The notes: generated by a model not told the origin, from the sequence alone. A stretch of 64,000 nt of DNA from Actimicrobium antarcticum (GCF_039536745.1 NZ_BAAAZE010000003.1:62001-126000); one strand, 5' to 3'. Counted from the first letter of the stretch, positions 27,355 through 37,540 are shown. Numbers and translations are program-made.

Positions 27355-30300
27355 TCAGACCGATCCGGCCGGCAAGCCCAGCGAGGTTGCCACATCCTCA
27401 AGCATCGTCATTGCTTGTTCGTAGTCATAGCGGGCGACCAGCTTGTTCAATTCGCGGGCCTCGGTCACATGCCCCAGCAGCATGAGCTGTTCGACCAGTA
27501 CGTTGGCAGGTTGTGCCGCGCCAGCGTCATCGTTTTTCAGGCACGTCGCCAGGTCGGCCACCACACGGGCCAGCGCTGCCACATCAAGCGGCGCAGCCAG
27601 CGGCATGATGTCATCGATAGCCGGTACGTCGTGCTGCGTTTCCGGCATCGCCGCACGTAGTCGCGCCATCACATTCGCCAGCGCATCGGCCAGCAACGCG
27701 AGGGCAGCCGCCACGTCGTCGTCCGCATTTTGTCTGATGCCGGCCTCAAATTGGGCCGCCAGCGCTGCCAGCGAGCTGGCGCCGATATTGGCGGCCAATC
27801 CTTTCAGGGTATGTGCATGGCGCAGCGCATCGTCGTTCAGGCCATCGGCCAAAGCCCGCGTAATCCGCGCGGAAGCGTCGTATTGATTGTCCATGAATCG
27901 CCTGATCAGATGGTGCAGCAGGCGGGTATTGCCATCGAGCTGGCGCAATGCGGTCACCAGATCGAGTCCCTCGATCTCGGGCAATACAGGCGCGCTGACC
28001 GACCAGGGACGCGCTGTCATGCGACGTCCGCCGTCCCGTGCCGGCACGATCCACTGGTGCAATTTGATAAACAGCTGCATGACATCGATGGGCTTGGCGA
28101 TATGGTCGTTCATCCCTGCATCACGACAGCGCTGCCTGTCACCGGCCATGGCGTTGGCCGTCATGGCCAGGATCGGCAAATCGGCGTATCCCGCCAGCGC
28201 CCGGATTTGCCGGGTCGCCTCGAAACCGTCCATGACCGGCATCTGGCAATCCATCAGCACGCCGTCATAAGTGGTCTGCGTGACCATCGTCAGCGCCTCG
28301 GCACCGTTGCTGGCAATGTCTACCTGGATGCCCGCAGTGGCAAAAATATCCACCACCATTTCCTGATTCACCAGGTTGTCTTCCACCAGCAGCAGATGGG
28401 CACCGCGCACCGCGTCCTGCGCCTGCAGGTAATCGGTGCGCAGGGCTTTTTTGCGCGGGCTTGCGATGACGTGTTTGCCGAAGGCGTCGAGCACCGCATC
28501 GAACAGGCCGGATGGCGTGACCGGCTTGACCAGCACCCCATCGACGCGGCAGTCGGCCAACCGGTGCAGCAATTCATCGCGACTATAGGCGGTCACCATG
28601 ACGCACAACGGAATGTCCGGCATCGACGTGTCGTTGCGTATGCGCCGTATGGTTTCCACGCCATCCATGCCCGGCATCATCCAGTCCATCAGAACCAGCC
28701 GATACGCAGCGCCTGCGGCATGCGCTTGCCGTAACGCGGCGATGGCTTCCGGCCCGCTACCGACGGCAGTGACCGCGAATTTCAAGGTATTCAGCAAGCT
28801 ACTGAAAATGTCGCGCGCACTCGGGTTGTCGTCGACCACCAGCACGCGCGTGCCCAGCATCTCGTTGTCGTCAGCGATGACCCGCTCGCGCTGTTCTGCA
28901 CCCAGACCAAACTGCGCCGTGAAGGTGAACGTGCTGCCGATGCCCGGCTCGGATGCGACGCTGATGTCGCCGCCCATCATGCCGACCAGACTGCGACAGA
29001 TGGTCAGGCCCAGTCCGGTCCCGCCATATTTTCGCGAGGTGGACGAATCGGCCTGACTAAAGGCATGGAACAGTTTGCTGCGCTGTTCTTCACTGATGCC
29101 GATACCGCTGTCGGTGACATCGAAGCGCAGGCACACGGCCTCTGCGCTCATGCCGTGGGTGCGAATGCTGACTCTGACTTCGCCGCTGCCGGTAAATTTG
29201 ATCGCGTTGCTGACCAGGTTGCTCAGTACCTGTCCGAGCCGCAACGGGTCGCCGATCAGGCCGGCAGGAACATCGGCTGCGATATCGAACAGCAGCTCAA
29301 GATTTTTTTCCTGGGCCCGCAGTGTGGCGGTGTCGGCCAGGTTGTCCATCACGTCGTCGAGATCAAACCCGATCTGCTCGAAATGCAGTTTGCCGGCTTC
29401 GATCTTTGAAAAATCCAGGATGTCGTTGATCACGCCGAGCAGGTTCCGGGCCGCCGAATGGCACTTGTCGATGTAGTTGCGCTGCTTGTTGTCGAGATCG
29501 GTTTCCAGCGCCAGATGCGACATGCCGATGATCACGTTCATCGGCGTGCGGATTTCGTGGCTCATGTTGGCCAGGAAGTCCGACTTCAGGCGGGTTGCTT
29601 CTTCGGCCACTTCCCTGGCCTCGGCAAGCGCTGCTTCGGCTTGTTTCTGAAGCGTGAGATCGATGATCGAACCGACCAGGCCGCCACGCGCCCCGTTGCT
29701 GTTGCTGAAGGCCGCCAGCGTGTATATCACCGGATGTATCTCGCGGTCGCCGAAGCGGACCATCATCTCGGCAGTGAAACTACCGCCGTCACGTAGCACG
29801 CGCTCGTTAAGGCTGCCGAACACGGCGCGCTCCGGCCTGTGCAAGGGAGCAAACTCCATGACGGTCTTGCCGATGATCTCGTCGAGTTGCACGTCGAAGG
29901 TATCGAGATACGCCTGATTGACACCCAGCAAGCGCCCATCCGGGCCCTTGATAAAGACCGGATACGTCAGCGTATCGAGCAGTACACGCTGCAACTCGAC
30001 CTGGTCCGCCACCTGCTTTTCGGCTTGCTTGCGCGTGGTGATATCCCGGGCTGTCACGCACACGCAACTGCCCCACTGGACATTCGGTGGCATTCTCGTC
30101 AGACCCAACTCCAGATTGAACTCACGACCCGACTTGTGGAGCCCGCGAAAATAATCGCCAGCGAGACTGTCCATGGGCCGCTCCCGACTGACCTCCATGA
30201 AGCGCGCACGCATGGCGGCATGGCGCGGACGAATGTCCGGCGGCGTCAGTTCGTCGAGGCTGGAGCCTACCAGCTCACCATCGGCATACCCAAAAATGGC

Positions 30301-31200
30301 ATGCGCTTTGGGATTGGCAATCAGGATCGTACCCGCTGCGTCGACAACCAGCATGCCGTCAGGCGAACAATTGATGATGTGGCGATTCCACGCTTCAGCC
30401 ATCTCTGCCTGCATGCGCTGCTCGTGCAATTGTGCGACCGAGTGGTCATAGGCTTTCAGCGCGTGGGCCAGCTCGCCCATTTCGGTCTGGTCGGTCTCGT
30501 GACCGAAATCGATATCGCGGTCACCCTGTGCCATATTGCGGGTTTTTTCGGTCAGTACCACCAGCGGCAAAAGGACTTTGCGACGATAAAAAAGCAGCAG
30601 CGTCAGTATCACCAGAACGACGCTGAGCAGCAGGGTCACGATGGCAAATGTCATCGCCAGCAGCACTTGCTGATCCAGCGCGCCCAGTCGCCCTTCAAGA
30701 CGCTGACGGACCTGCTCACCCGCCGCTTCAAGCGGCACCGTGACCGACCGTTGCGCTTGCCGATAAGCTTCGCTGAAGATCAGTGTGATTGCTGCCGCCC
30801 TGTCATCAGCCTTGACGGCAGAGATGGCAGCTTCTTCCATGACATCAACGACGCCGGCGCTCTGCCATGACTGCTCGATCAGTGCCCGTTCACCGGGCGA
30901 CATGCTCGATGGCGGTGCAATCGCAGCAGTTCGTTCACGTGATCGCACACGCTGTTTGCGTTCCCTGAACAAGGCGGCGTAGCGCTCATCGCCACTGGAA
31001 ACATAATCACCTACAAATCTGGATAGTTGGTCACTTTCGCGAACCAGTGCATGGACTGAATCGCTGGCTGTATGCAGACTTTTCAGGACATCCCTGCGCG
31101 CATTGCCAAGGAAGAACGTACTAATCACGCTAATCGATGTCATCCCCAGCAAAACTACGATCACCAGGGTAAACCGATTGCTCAGTTTTCTGAGTTCCAC
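27355..31200 (-). CDS. Hybrid sensor histidine kinase (HAMP-PAS-PAS-HisKA-HATPase-REC-REC-HPt)
   Basis: 1281 residues from GTG 31200, which has AAGGA 6 bp upstream; a TTG start at 31233 is possible but poorer. Membrane helix at about 10-32, a roughly 150-residue external domain, second helix at about 178-205, HAMP, PAS (about 270-390), PAS (about 400-515), HisKA with phospho-His H548 in NMSHEIRTP, HATPase (NAIKF, DSGIGI, GGTGLGLTI), two receivers (LVLMDWMMPGMDG and GVLMDCQMPVMDG) and a C-terminal HPt (AHTLKGLAANIG). This is a full multi-step phosphorelay in one chain. The signal is unknown. It likely feeds the downstream HD-GYP regulator. Confidence 0.93.
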   Translation of the reverse strand: MELRKLSNRFTLVIVVLLGMTSISVISTFFLGNARRDVLKSLHTASDSVHALVRESDQLSRFVGDYVSSGDERYAALFRERKQRVRSRERTAAIAPPSSMSPGERALIEQSWQSAGVVDVMEEAAISAVKADDRAAAITLIFSEAYRQAQRSVTVPLEAAGEQVRQRLEGRLGALDQQVLLAMTFAIVTLLLSVVLVILTLLLFYRRKVLLPLVVLTEKTRNMAQGDRDIDFGHETDQTEMGELAHALKAYDHSVAQLHEQRMQAEMAEAWNRHIINCSPDGMLVVDAAGTILIANPKAHAIFGYADGELVGSSLDELTPPDIRPRHAAMRARFMEVSRERPMDSLAGDYFRGLHKSGREFNLELGLTRMPPNVQWGSCVCVTARDITTRKQAEKQVADQVELQRVLLDTLTYPVFIKGPDGRLLGVNQAYLDTFDVQLDEIIGKTVMEFAPLHRPERAVFGSLNERVLRDGGSFTAEMMVRFGDREIHPVIYTLAAFSNSNGARGGLVGSIIDLTLQKQAEAALAEAREVAEEATRLKSDFLANMSHEIRTPMNVIIGMSHLALETDLDNKQRNYIDKCHSAARNLLGVINDILDFSKIEAGKLHFEQIGFDLDDVMDNLADTATLRAQEKNLELLFDIAADVPAGLIGDPLRLGQVLSNLVSNAIKFTGSGEVRVSIRTHGMSAEAVCLRFDVTDSGIGISEEQRSKLFHAFSQADSSTSRKYGGTGLGLTICRSLVGMMGGDISVASEPGIGSTFTFTAQFGLGAEQRERVIADDNEMLGTRVLVVDDNPSARDIFSSLLNTLKFAVTAVGSGPEAIAALRQAHAAGAAYRLVLMDWMMPGMDGVETIRRIRNDTSMPDIPLCVMVTAYSRDELLHRLADCRVDGVLVKPVTPSGLFDAVLDAFGKHVIASPRKKALRTDYLQAQDAVRGAHLLLVEDNLVNQEMVVDIFATAGIQVDIASNGAEALTMVTQTTYDGVLMDCQMPVMDGFEATRQIRALAGYADLPILAMTANAMAGDRQRCRDAGMNDHIAKPIDVMQLFIKLHQWIVPARDGGRRMTARPWSVSAPVLPEIEGLDLVTALRQLDGNTRLLHHLIRRFMDNQYDASARITRALADGLNDDALRHAHTLKGLAANIGASSLAALAAQFEAGIRQNADDDVAAALALLADALANVMARLRAAMPETQHDVPAIDDIMPLAAPLDVAALARVVADLATCLKNDDAGAAQPANVLVEQLMLLGHVTEARELNKLVARYDYEQAMTMLEDVATSLGLPAGSV

Positions 31201-31599
31201 AACACATCCTTCATGCGGACTCGTACTTTGCAAGGTCAGCGACCGGACTCGGCTGGCTGAATATCAGACCATTTTTACCGGAACCCGAACGCAGCTTTTG
31301 TAACGTGCGGCAACTGTACCAGTAATTGACAGCGCTCCGAGTGCAACGTCAACGGTTGATCGGGAAGTGCCGGCATCGTCCAGTCCGAAATCGACCAGCC
31401 CATGCAGGGCGATCAGTAATCAGTCGATGCAGGAGGTGAAGCAGAAAAAACGGAAAAAGAAGCAGTGACGGCATGTGATGCCGTCACTCGGGCAAGCCGG
31501 AGCGCGTTACCCCGGATGATGCGCCGCCCCGTTGGCCCGGGAATCCGGACCGATACGGGACAGCATAGCTACATCGGTACTACACCAGTACTACCGCCA
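31201..31599. other. Intergenic region between nrdJ 3' end and sensor kinase start
   Basis: 399 bp holding the upstream region of the kinase on its right and the nrdJ terminator on its left (31442-31489). I see no coding frame with a credible ribosome site. Confidence 0.4.
31442..31489 (-). terminator. Intrinsic terminator after nrdJ
   Basis: On the minus strand, GTGACGGCAT and ATGCCGTCAC pair in a 10-bp stem around 31467-31489, followed by a T-rich stretch (CTTCTTTTTCCGTTTTTTC). It lies about 110 bp downstream of the nrdJ stop. Confidence 0.8.
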
Positions 31600-34110
31600 T
31601 CAACCGCAAGCGCCAATATTGCCACACTGCGTGCAACGCTCGCAACCATCGCTCTTGATGACCGCATGGGCACCGCATTCGGTGCATTTTTTGCCGACCG
31701 GGGTGAATGCCATGGCCCGGTTGACGACCGGTTCGGCAACGGTTTCTTCAAACAGATCCAGCGATGGACGGGCGCGTTCGGCCAGTACATGGATCGGGAT
31801 CTGATTCGCATCGGCGTCCAGAAAGCCACGCTTGATCAGCATGCGCTGCAGCGCGTAGCCGATGGCGGCGACTTCGGAATCATGGTGCATGGCGATTTTC
31901 GCGCCGCCCTCTTCCTTGAAAAAGAAACCGCAGCGGATCGGACCCTTGTCCCACACCACTTCGCGCAGGTCGGCCAGTGCCTTGGCCACCGAACCACCGG
32001 AACGCGCTGCCATCGATAACAGACGCATCGACGACGTGATCCATTGCTGGTCGGCGGTTTTCTGGCCGGCAGGCATGAAGAATTCGAACGGACGCTCGAT
32101 CATCACTGGCTTGCCATTGACCACACCAGCGACATTGATGAAGCTGACCGTCAGGTAGACTGTCTTGCGACCTTCGTACGTGAAGTACTCGACCTTCGAG
32201 GTGACCGATTGCAGGTCACCGGTAGGACGGCTGTCGAACTGTTTGCGCAGCGGGTCATTGTCCGGCGCGCTGGCTACGGACGAAGTTTCTGCAACCGCGA
32301 CCGGCTCGGTTGATTTGACCGACAGCACGCTGCCGAGAATCGCATTCGGACGATAGGTTGCCAATCCCTTCAGACCGGCTTTCCAGCCGTCCATATACAG
32401 GTTGCGGAAGTCGTCGAAGTTGTAATCGGCCGGCACGTTGACGGTCTTCGAGATCGAGGTGTCGACGAAGGGCTGAACCGATTCCAGCATTTTCATGTGA
32501 TCGGTGGCAGACATGGTCAGCGCCGAGACGAATTGCTCTGGCAATTTGCTGTCGTCCGAGACATCGAAACCCATGTGGCGATACAAACGCCAGGCGTGGT
32601 CGGCGACTTCGAATTCCTGAATCGATCCATCCATCATGCGTTTTTTGCGGGTGTACAGCCACGAGAACGCCGGCTCGATGCCGTTCGAGGCATTGTCGCC
32701 AAAGACCAGCGTAATGGTGCCGGTCGGTGCGATCGACAGCAGGTGCGAATTGCGGATACCGAAGGTGGCGATGCCTTCGCGGATATCGGCTGGCAGGCGG
32801 CTGATGAACGCGCCGGCCAGGTATTTGCCTGCATCGAACAGCGGGAACGCACCCTTTTCCTTGGCCAGATCGACCGAGGCGCGGTAGGCGGCATTACGCA
32901 TTTCTTCGGAGACCTGCGCGGCGAAGGCACGGCCTTCGTCCGAATCATAACGGATGCCCAGCATCACCATCGCACTGCCCAGACCCAGAAAACCCAGACC
33001 GATGCGGCGCTTGTTCATGGCTTCGATGCGCTGCTCTTCGAGCGGCCACTGTGACGCGTCCAGCACGTTGTCGAGGAAGCGGATACCGATCTGGACCAGC
33101 TTGGCGAACTTGTCGAAATCGAAGGTCGGGTTCAGCGTGAAGGCATCGTTGACGCACGCCGTCAGATTGACCGAACCGAGGTCGCAGCAACCGTAGTCCG
33201 GCAGCGGCTGTTCGGCGCACGGGTTGGTCGCTTCGATTTTTTCGCAGTAGTACAGGTTGTTTTCCTGGTTCATGCGGTCGATGTACAGAATGCCCGGCTC
33301 GGCGAAATCATAGGTCGATTTCATCATCAGGCCCCAGATTTCCTGCGCAGGCAATTCTTTGTAGACCCACATCCCATCGTCACGCCGGAAGGCACCGGCC
33401 TGCATCAGTTCGGCGCCAGGCTGGGCACGGTGCACAAGCTGCACGATACCGTTGCTGGCAACCGCTTCCATGAAGGCATCGGTAACACCGACCGACAGAT
33501 TGAAGTTCGACAGGCTGCCATCGCGCTTGGCCGTGATGAATGACAGTACGTCAGGATGATCGCAGTTCAGCACACCCATCTGGGCGCCGCGCCGCGCACC
33601 GGCCGATTCGACCGTCGAGCAGGAGCTGTCAAACACCCGCATGTACGAAATCGGACCGGACGCGCGCGAATTCGTACCCTTGACCAGTGCGCCTTCCGGA
33701 CGAATTTCGGAGAAGTTGTAACCGACGCCACCACCGCGACGCATGGTTTCAGCGGCCTGTGCAATGGCCGTGTAAATGCCTGGCTTGCCATCGCTCACGC
33801 CCGTGACCGAGTCACCGACTGGCTGTACGAAGCAATTCATCAGCGTGGCTTTGAGCGGCAGTCCGGCGGCCGAGTTGATGCGTCCGGCTGGCACCCAGCC
33901 GTTTTGCTGGGCCCACAAAAAACTGGTCTGCCAGAGCTTGCGTGCCTTGGCGGTGGTTTCCGGCTCCGCGATTCCTTTGGCGACGCGCAAACGCAGGTCG
34001 TCCAGAGTGCGCTCGTCGCCTTTGGCGTACTTCTCAAGCATCGTGTCGGTTGAAATTTCCTGTGGAGCCATGGTGGATGCCAATGAGGACGACTTGACGT
34101 GTGCGTTCAT
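31600..34110 (-). CDS. nrdJ: Adenosylcobalamin-dependent ribonucleotide reductase (class II)
   Basis: 836 residues. Reduces ribonucleotides to deoxyribonucleotides using adenosylcobalamin rather than oxygen to make the thiyl radical. Visible: the N-terminal SAAGLPLKATLMNCF active-site Cys region, RRGGGVGYNFSEIRPEG, NPCAEQPLPDYGCCDLGSVNL, and a C-terminal zinc-ribbon-like end with paired cysteines (CTECGAH and CTQCGNIGACG). Single-gene layout with no nrdR or small subunit nearby. The adenosyltransferase at 36915 makes its cofactor. The upstream region has no B12-riboswitch box that I can see. Confidence 0.96.
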   Translation of the reverse strand: MNAHVKSSSLASTMAPQEISTDTMLEKYAKGDERTLDDLRLRVAKGIAEPETTAKARKLWQTSFLWAQQNGWVPAGRINSAAGLPLKATLMNCFVQPVGDSVTGVSDGKPGIYTAIAQAAETMRRGGGVGYNFSEIRPEGALVKGTNSRASGPISYMRVFDSSCSTVESAGARRGAQMGVLNCDHPDVLSFITAKRDGSLSNFNLSVGVTDAFMEAVASNGIVQLVHRAQPGAELMQAGAFRRDDGMWVYKELPAQEIWGLMMKSTYDFAEPGILYIDRMNQENNLYYCEKIEATNPCAEQPLPDYGCCDLGSVNLTACVNDAFTLNPTFDFDKFAKLVQIGIRFLDNVLDASQWPLEEQRIEAMNKRRIGLGFLGLGSAMVMLGIRYDSDEGRAFAAQVSEEMRNAAYRASVDLAKEKGAFPLFDAGKYLAGAFISRLPADIREGIATFGIRNSHLLSIAPTGTITLVFGDNASNGIEPAFSWLYTRKKRMMDGSIQEFEVADHAWRLYRHMGFDVSDDSKLPEQFVSALTMSATDHMKMLESVQPFVDTSISKTVNVPADYNFDDFRNLYMDGWKAGLKGLATYRPNAILGSVLSVKSTEPVAVAETSSVASAPDNDPLRKQFDSRPTGDLQSVTSKVEYFTYEGRKTVYLTVSFINVAGVVNGKPVMIERPFEFFMPAGQKTADQQWITSSMRLLSMAARSGGSVAKALADLREVVWDKGPIRCGFFFKEEGGAKIAMHHDSEVAAIGYALQRMLIKRGFLDADANQIPIHVLAERARPSLDLFEETVAEPVVNRAMAFTPVGKKCTECGAHAVIKSDGCERCTQCGNIGACG

Positions 34111-34425
34111 GAATAAGTTCCTGAAAATTGAGGTGGTACGGGTGTCTGGGTGGTGCGTGTGCCGGGGTAGTGCGTGTGCTGTACTGGTGCGACTGCGGGG
34201 TGACGCCTGCCGGATCGTGGATAAATGCCTGTCCGGCGCTGCAAAAAAGCAGCAAACCGGACGCTACTGCCGGATCAATCTGTACTAAAACTGTATCGAA
34301 TCTTGCTGCAACCCGGTGTGCGACCCGGGTTGATTTTTTCTGCCGTGACGAAGCATAAACGGTTTTACGCCGTGCGTCCGGCGACCGTCAAATTCTTGTT
34401 TTCGACACGAAAAGGCGTGACTACC
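34111..34425. other. nrdJ upstream region with an orphan plus-strand terminator-like hairpin
   Basis: 315 bp between nrdJ (minus) and the LysR gene (minus). It must hold the nrdJ promoter. A hairpin at 34309-34332 (CAACCCGG / CCGGGTTG) is followed by ATTTTTT on the plus strand, opposite to both flanking genes, so it could only stop antisense transcription into LysR. A GT-rich imperfect repeat lies at 34131-34200. No riboswitch consensus was seen. Confidence 0.45.
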
Positions 34426-35307
34426 TTACTTAAATACGCTAAGCAACCAGTCGACAAAGAGCGCGACTTCCGGTCGCTCGATGGCTGACTTTTCATAAAC
34501 GCAATAGTACGCATGGGGTGGTGAGCGCAGCTCGATCTCGAACAGGCGCACGATCTCGCCACTGGCAATCATGTCCTCGGCAAAATGCTGGCGCGTCAGG
34601 CCGATGCCGTGACCATGCTTGATCGACTCCAGCAGCAAGCCGAGATCATCGACCCGCAAACCGGCACTCGGCTCCACCCAATCCAGGCCGGCTGCCTCGA
34701 ACCAGGGTTGCCAGGGTTCCAGCGCCGAACGCAGCAGGTTGGCTTTTTTCAGATCGGCCGGGCTCGCCACGCCACCGATACTGTCCAGATACGCCGGACT
34801 GGCAACGACAAAAGCAGGCTCCTCGAACAATTTGCGTGTCTCGATATTGGCGTAGTTGCCGGCGCCAAAACGGATCTCGATGTCACTTTCGGACAGGCTC
34901 AGGTCGTACAGCGGCACCGACAAAAACAGTTCGACGGCGATGTGCGGATACCGCCGGGTGAACTTTGCCAGGTGCGGCACCAGCAGATAGCGTGCAAAGG
35001 TCGGCGGCACCGTGATTTTCAGACGCGGTTGGGCGGCTGCACCGCGGTGCGGCATCGGAAAATCATTCAGCGCCCGCAATGCCGAACGCACCACGTCGAG
35101 GTAGCGCCGTCCAAACTCGGACACGGTGACACTGCGGCTATCGCGGATGAACAGGCGTTCGCCGACAAAGTCTTCGAGCAGGCGAATGCGGTGCGACAGC
35201 GCCGATGGCGTGATGCAGAGCTCGTCGGCCGCCAGGGCAAAGGACTGGAAGCGGGCAGCGGCTTCGAAAGCCGACAGGGCGTGAACCGGAGGTAAGCGTG
35301 AGGCCAT
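34426..35307 (-). CDS. LysR-family regulator, GcvA-like
   Basis: 293 residues. Winged helix-turn-helix at about 7-65 (HALSAFEAAARFQSFALAADEL... TPSALSHRIRLLEDFVG), with a FIRDSRSVTVSEFGRRYL segment, then a type-2 periplasmic-binding-like effector domain. The DLGLLLESIKHGHGIGL region is typical of the GcvA/AmpR branch. It lies directly downstream of a D-2-hydroxyacid dehydrogenase gene on the same strand and may regulate it; no effector can be named. Confidence 0.9.
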   Translation of the reverse strand: MASRLPPVHALSAFEAAARFQSFALAADELCITPSALSHRIRLLEDFVGERLFIRDSRSVTVSEFGRRYLDVVRSALRALNDFPMPHRGAAAQPRLKITVPPTFARYLLVPHLAKFTRRYPHIAVELFLSVPLYDLSLSESDIEIRFGAGNYANIETRKLFEEPAFVVASPAYLDSIGGVASPADLKKANLLRSALEPWQPWFEAAGLDWVEPSAGLRVDDLGLLLESIKHGHGIGLTRQHFAEDMIASGEIVRLFEIELRSPPHAYYCVYEKSAIERPEVALFVDWLLSVFK

Positions 35308-35403
35308 GACATTTCTTGAAAAAGTAAATCGGTGGTGGCCGGTGACGGGTTCGGGTGTTCTTCGTGAGCGCAGGGAGGCGCATTGATCCAGCCCTTGTAT
35401 CCC

Positions 35404-36813
35404 TTACCAGCGAATGATCTTGCCCGGATTCATGATGTTCGTCGGGTCCAGCGCATGCTTGATCGCGCGCATGGTGTCGATCGCCTCCTCACCATGTTCC
35501 TCCACCAGAAAATCCATCTTGTGCAGGCCGACCCCGTGTTCACCGGTACAGGTGCCGGCCATCGCCAGCGCCCGCGTCACCATCCGTGCATTGATGGCTT
35601 CGGCCTGCGCGATGTCGGCCGGATCGTCCGGGTCGACCATCATCAGCACATGGAAGTTGCCATCGCCGACATGACCAATGATCGAGTAGATCATCTGGTG
35701 CGCTTCGCAATCGGCCTTGGTCTCCAGGATGCATTCGGCCAGGCGTGAAATCGGCACGCAGCAATCGGTGGAAATCGAGCGGCAGCCGGGTCGCATTTGC
35801 AGCAATGCGAAATACGCATTGTGCCGCGCCGCCCACAGCCGCGAGCGGTCTTCCGGTTTGGTGGCCCATTCGAATCCGGTGGCCTGATGCTCGCCGACGA
35901 TGTCCCGTACCTGCGCGGCCTGCTCGGCCACCGACGCGGTACTGCCATGGAATTCGAACAGCAGCAACGGTTGTTCCGGCAAACCGAGATGGTCATGCGC
36001 GTTGATTGCCCGCACGCCGTTTTCATCGAGGAACTCGACCCGCGCCACCGGAATGCCCATTTGGATGATCTGGATCACCGCATTGACCGCATCGCCGGCG
36101 CTGCCAAACGAGCAGACCGCTGCCGAGATCGCTTCCGGTTGCGGATACAGTCGCACCGTGACTTCGGTGATGATGCCCAGCGTGCCTTCGCTGCCGACAA
36201 ACAGGCGCGTCAGGTCGTAGCCGGCCGAGGATTTGCGGGCGCGGGTACCGGTCCTGATGATGCGGCCATCGGCGGTCACCACGGTCAGCGCCAGCGTGTT
36301 TTCACGCATCGTGCCGTAACGCACGGCGTTGGTACCGGAAGCCCGGGTCGCAGCCATGCCGCCCAGCGAGGCATCGGCACCGGGATCGATCGGGAAGAAC
36401 AGACCGGTGGTGCGGATTTCCTGGTTCAGCTGTTTGCGGGTGACGCCTGCCTGTACGGTGACGGTCAGGTCTTCGGCGTGGATGGCGATGATGGCATTCA
36501 TCTGCGACACATCGATCGAGATACCGCCCTGCAGCGCCAGCGTATGGCCTTCGAGCGAGGTGCCGGAACCGTACGGAATCACCGGCACGCCATGCGCGCT
36601 GCAAGCCGCCACGATCGCCGCGACTTCTGCGGTGGTATGGGCGAACGCCACGGCATCGGGCAACATCGGCCCGTAGGCGGATTCATCGCGGCCATGGTGG
36701 TCGCGCATCGCCTGCGTGGTCGATAGACGTTCACCGAGCAAGGTATGGAGCTGTGCCAGTAGCGCCGGCGGCAACGGCTTTTTCAGGGCCGCCAGATTGA
36801 CGAGATGATTCAT
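35404..36813 (-). CDS. FAD-binding oxidase, D-lactate dehydrogenase (cytochrome)-like
   Basis: 469 residues from ATG 36813 with AAAGGAG upstream. Same fold as GlcD: FAD domain IPYGSGTSLEGHTLALQGG, GADASLGGMAATRASGTNAVRYG, then C-terminal oxidase domain ending GEHGVGLHKMDFLVEEHG. Unlike GlcD it has no E/F partners, which fits a stand-alone D-lactate or D-2-hydroxyacid dehydrogenase. Divergent from the adenosyltransferase; upstream of a LysR gene. Confidence 0.88.
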   Translation of the reverse strand: MNHLVNLAALKKPLPPALLAQLHTLLGERLSTTQAMRDHHGRDESAYGPMLPDAVAFAHTTAEVAAIVAACSAHGVPVIPYGSGTSLEGHTLALQGGISIDVSQMNAIIAIHAEDLTVTVQAGVTRKQLNQEIRTTGLFFPIDPGADASLGGMAATRASGTNAVRYGTMRENTLALTVVTADGRIIRTGTRARKSSAGYDLTRLFVGSEGTLGIITEVTVRLYPQPEAISAAVCSFGSAGDAVNAVIQIIQMGIPVARVEFLDENGVRAINAHDHLGLPEQPLLLFEFHGSTASVAEQAAQVRDIVGEHQATGFEWATKPEDRSRLWAARHNAYFALLQMRPGCRSISTDCCVPISRLAECILETKADCEAHQMIYSIIGHVGDGNFHVLMMVDPDDPADIAQAEAINARMVTRALAMAGTCTGEHGVGLHKMDFLVEEHGEEAIDTMRAIKHALDPTNIMNPGKIIRW

Positions 36814-36914
36814 ACAGGAACTCCTTTGGGAGCCGATTTTACTCTCCGTAAATAGCAAGGGTGGATGTTTTGACGTATCCTCGGACTCCCTTCGACCACC
36901 ACTGACAACTCATC

Positions 36915-37472
36915 ATGGGCAACCGACTTTCCAAGATAGCCACCCGCACCGGCGACAAAGGCACCACCGGACTGGGCGATGGCAGCCGCATCGACAAGGA
37001 TGCCTTGCGCGTGCACGCAATGGGCGACGTCGACGAACTCAATTCGCATATCGGCTTGCTGCTGTGCGAGGAATTGCCACCGGCCTTGCGTGAAGAACTG
37101 ATCTCGATCCAGCACGACCTGTTCGACATGGGCGGCGAGCTGTGCATTCCCGGCTACACGATGGTGACCATCGCCCAGGTCGCGCGGCTCGACGACCTGC
37201 TGGAAAAATACAATGCCGACCTGCCGCCGCTGAAAGACTTCATTTTGCCGGCCGGTTCGCGTGCTGCGGCGCAGGCGCATGTCTGCCGTACGGTGTGCCG
37301 GCGGGCTGAACGGGTCATTGTCAGTCTTGGCAAGGTCGAGACGCTCAATGACAGTCCGCGGCAGTACATGAATCGGTTGTCGGATTTGCTGTTTGTGTTG
37401 TCGCGGGTGCTGAATCGGTTTGGTGGTGGCAGCGATGTGTTGTGGCAGAAGGATCGCTCGCGGGATTTGTGA
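36915..37472 (+). CDS. Cob(I)alamin adenosyltransferase, PduO type
   Basis: 185 residues. Transfers the adenosyl group of ATP to cob(I)alamin to make adenosylcobalamin. N-terminal KIATRTGDKGTTGLGDGSR ATP-binding motif, HAMGDVDELNSHIGL, and the C-terminal RAERVIVSL ... YMNRLSDLLFVLSR signature. It lies 2.8 kb from the B12-dependent nrdJ, which needs its product. A palindromic repeat starts about 100 bp after its stop. Confidence 0.95.
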   Translation: MGNRLSKIATRTGDKGTTGLGDGSRIDKDALRVHAMGDVDELNSHIGLLLCEELPPALREELISIQHDLFDMGGELCIPGYTMVTIAQVARLDDLLEKYNADLPPLKDFILPAGSRAAAQAHVCRTVCRRAERVIVSLGKVETLNDSPRQYMNRLSDLLFVLSRVLNRFGGGSDVLWQKDRSRDL

Positions 37473-37540
37473 TTGGCGCCAGTGCTTGGTCTGCTGAACC
37501 GCGGGTTGAGCTGGGAAGCACTAGGTGCGGCACGCCTCCT

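Noticed and set aside
34111..34425. Cobalamin riboswitch ahead of nrdJ
   Set aside because: No B12-box consensus or matching fold was seen on the nrdJ strand.
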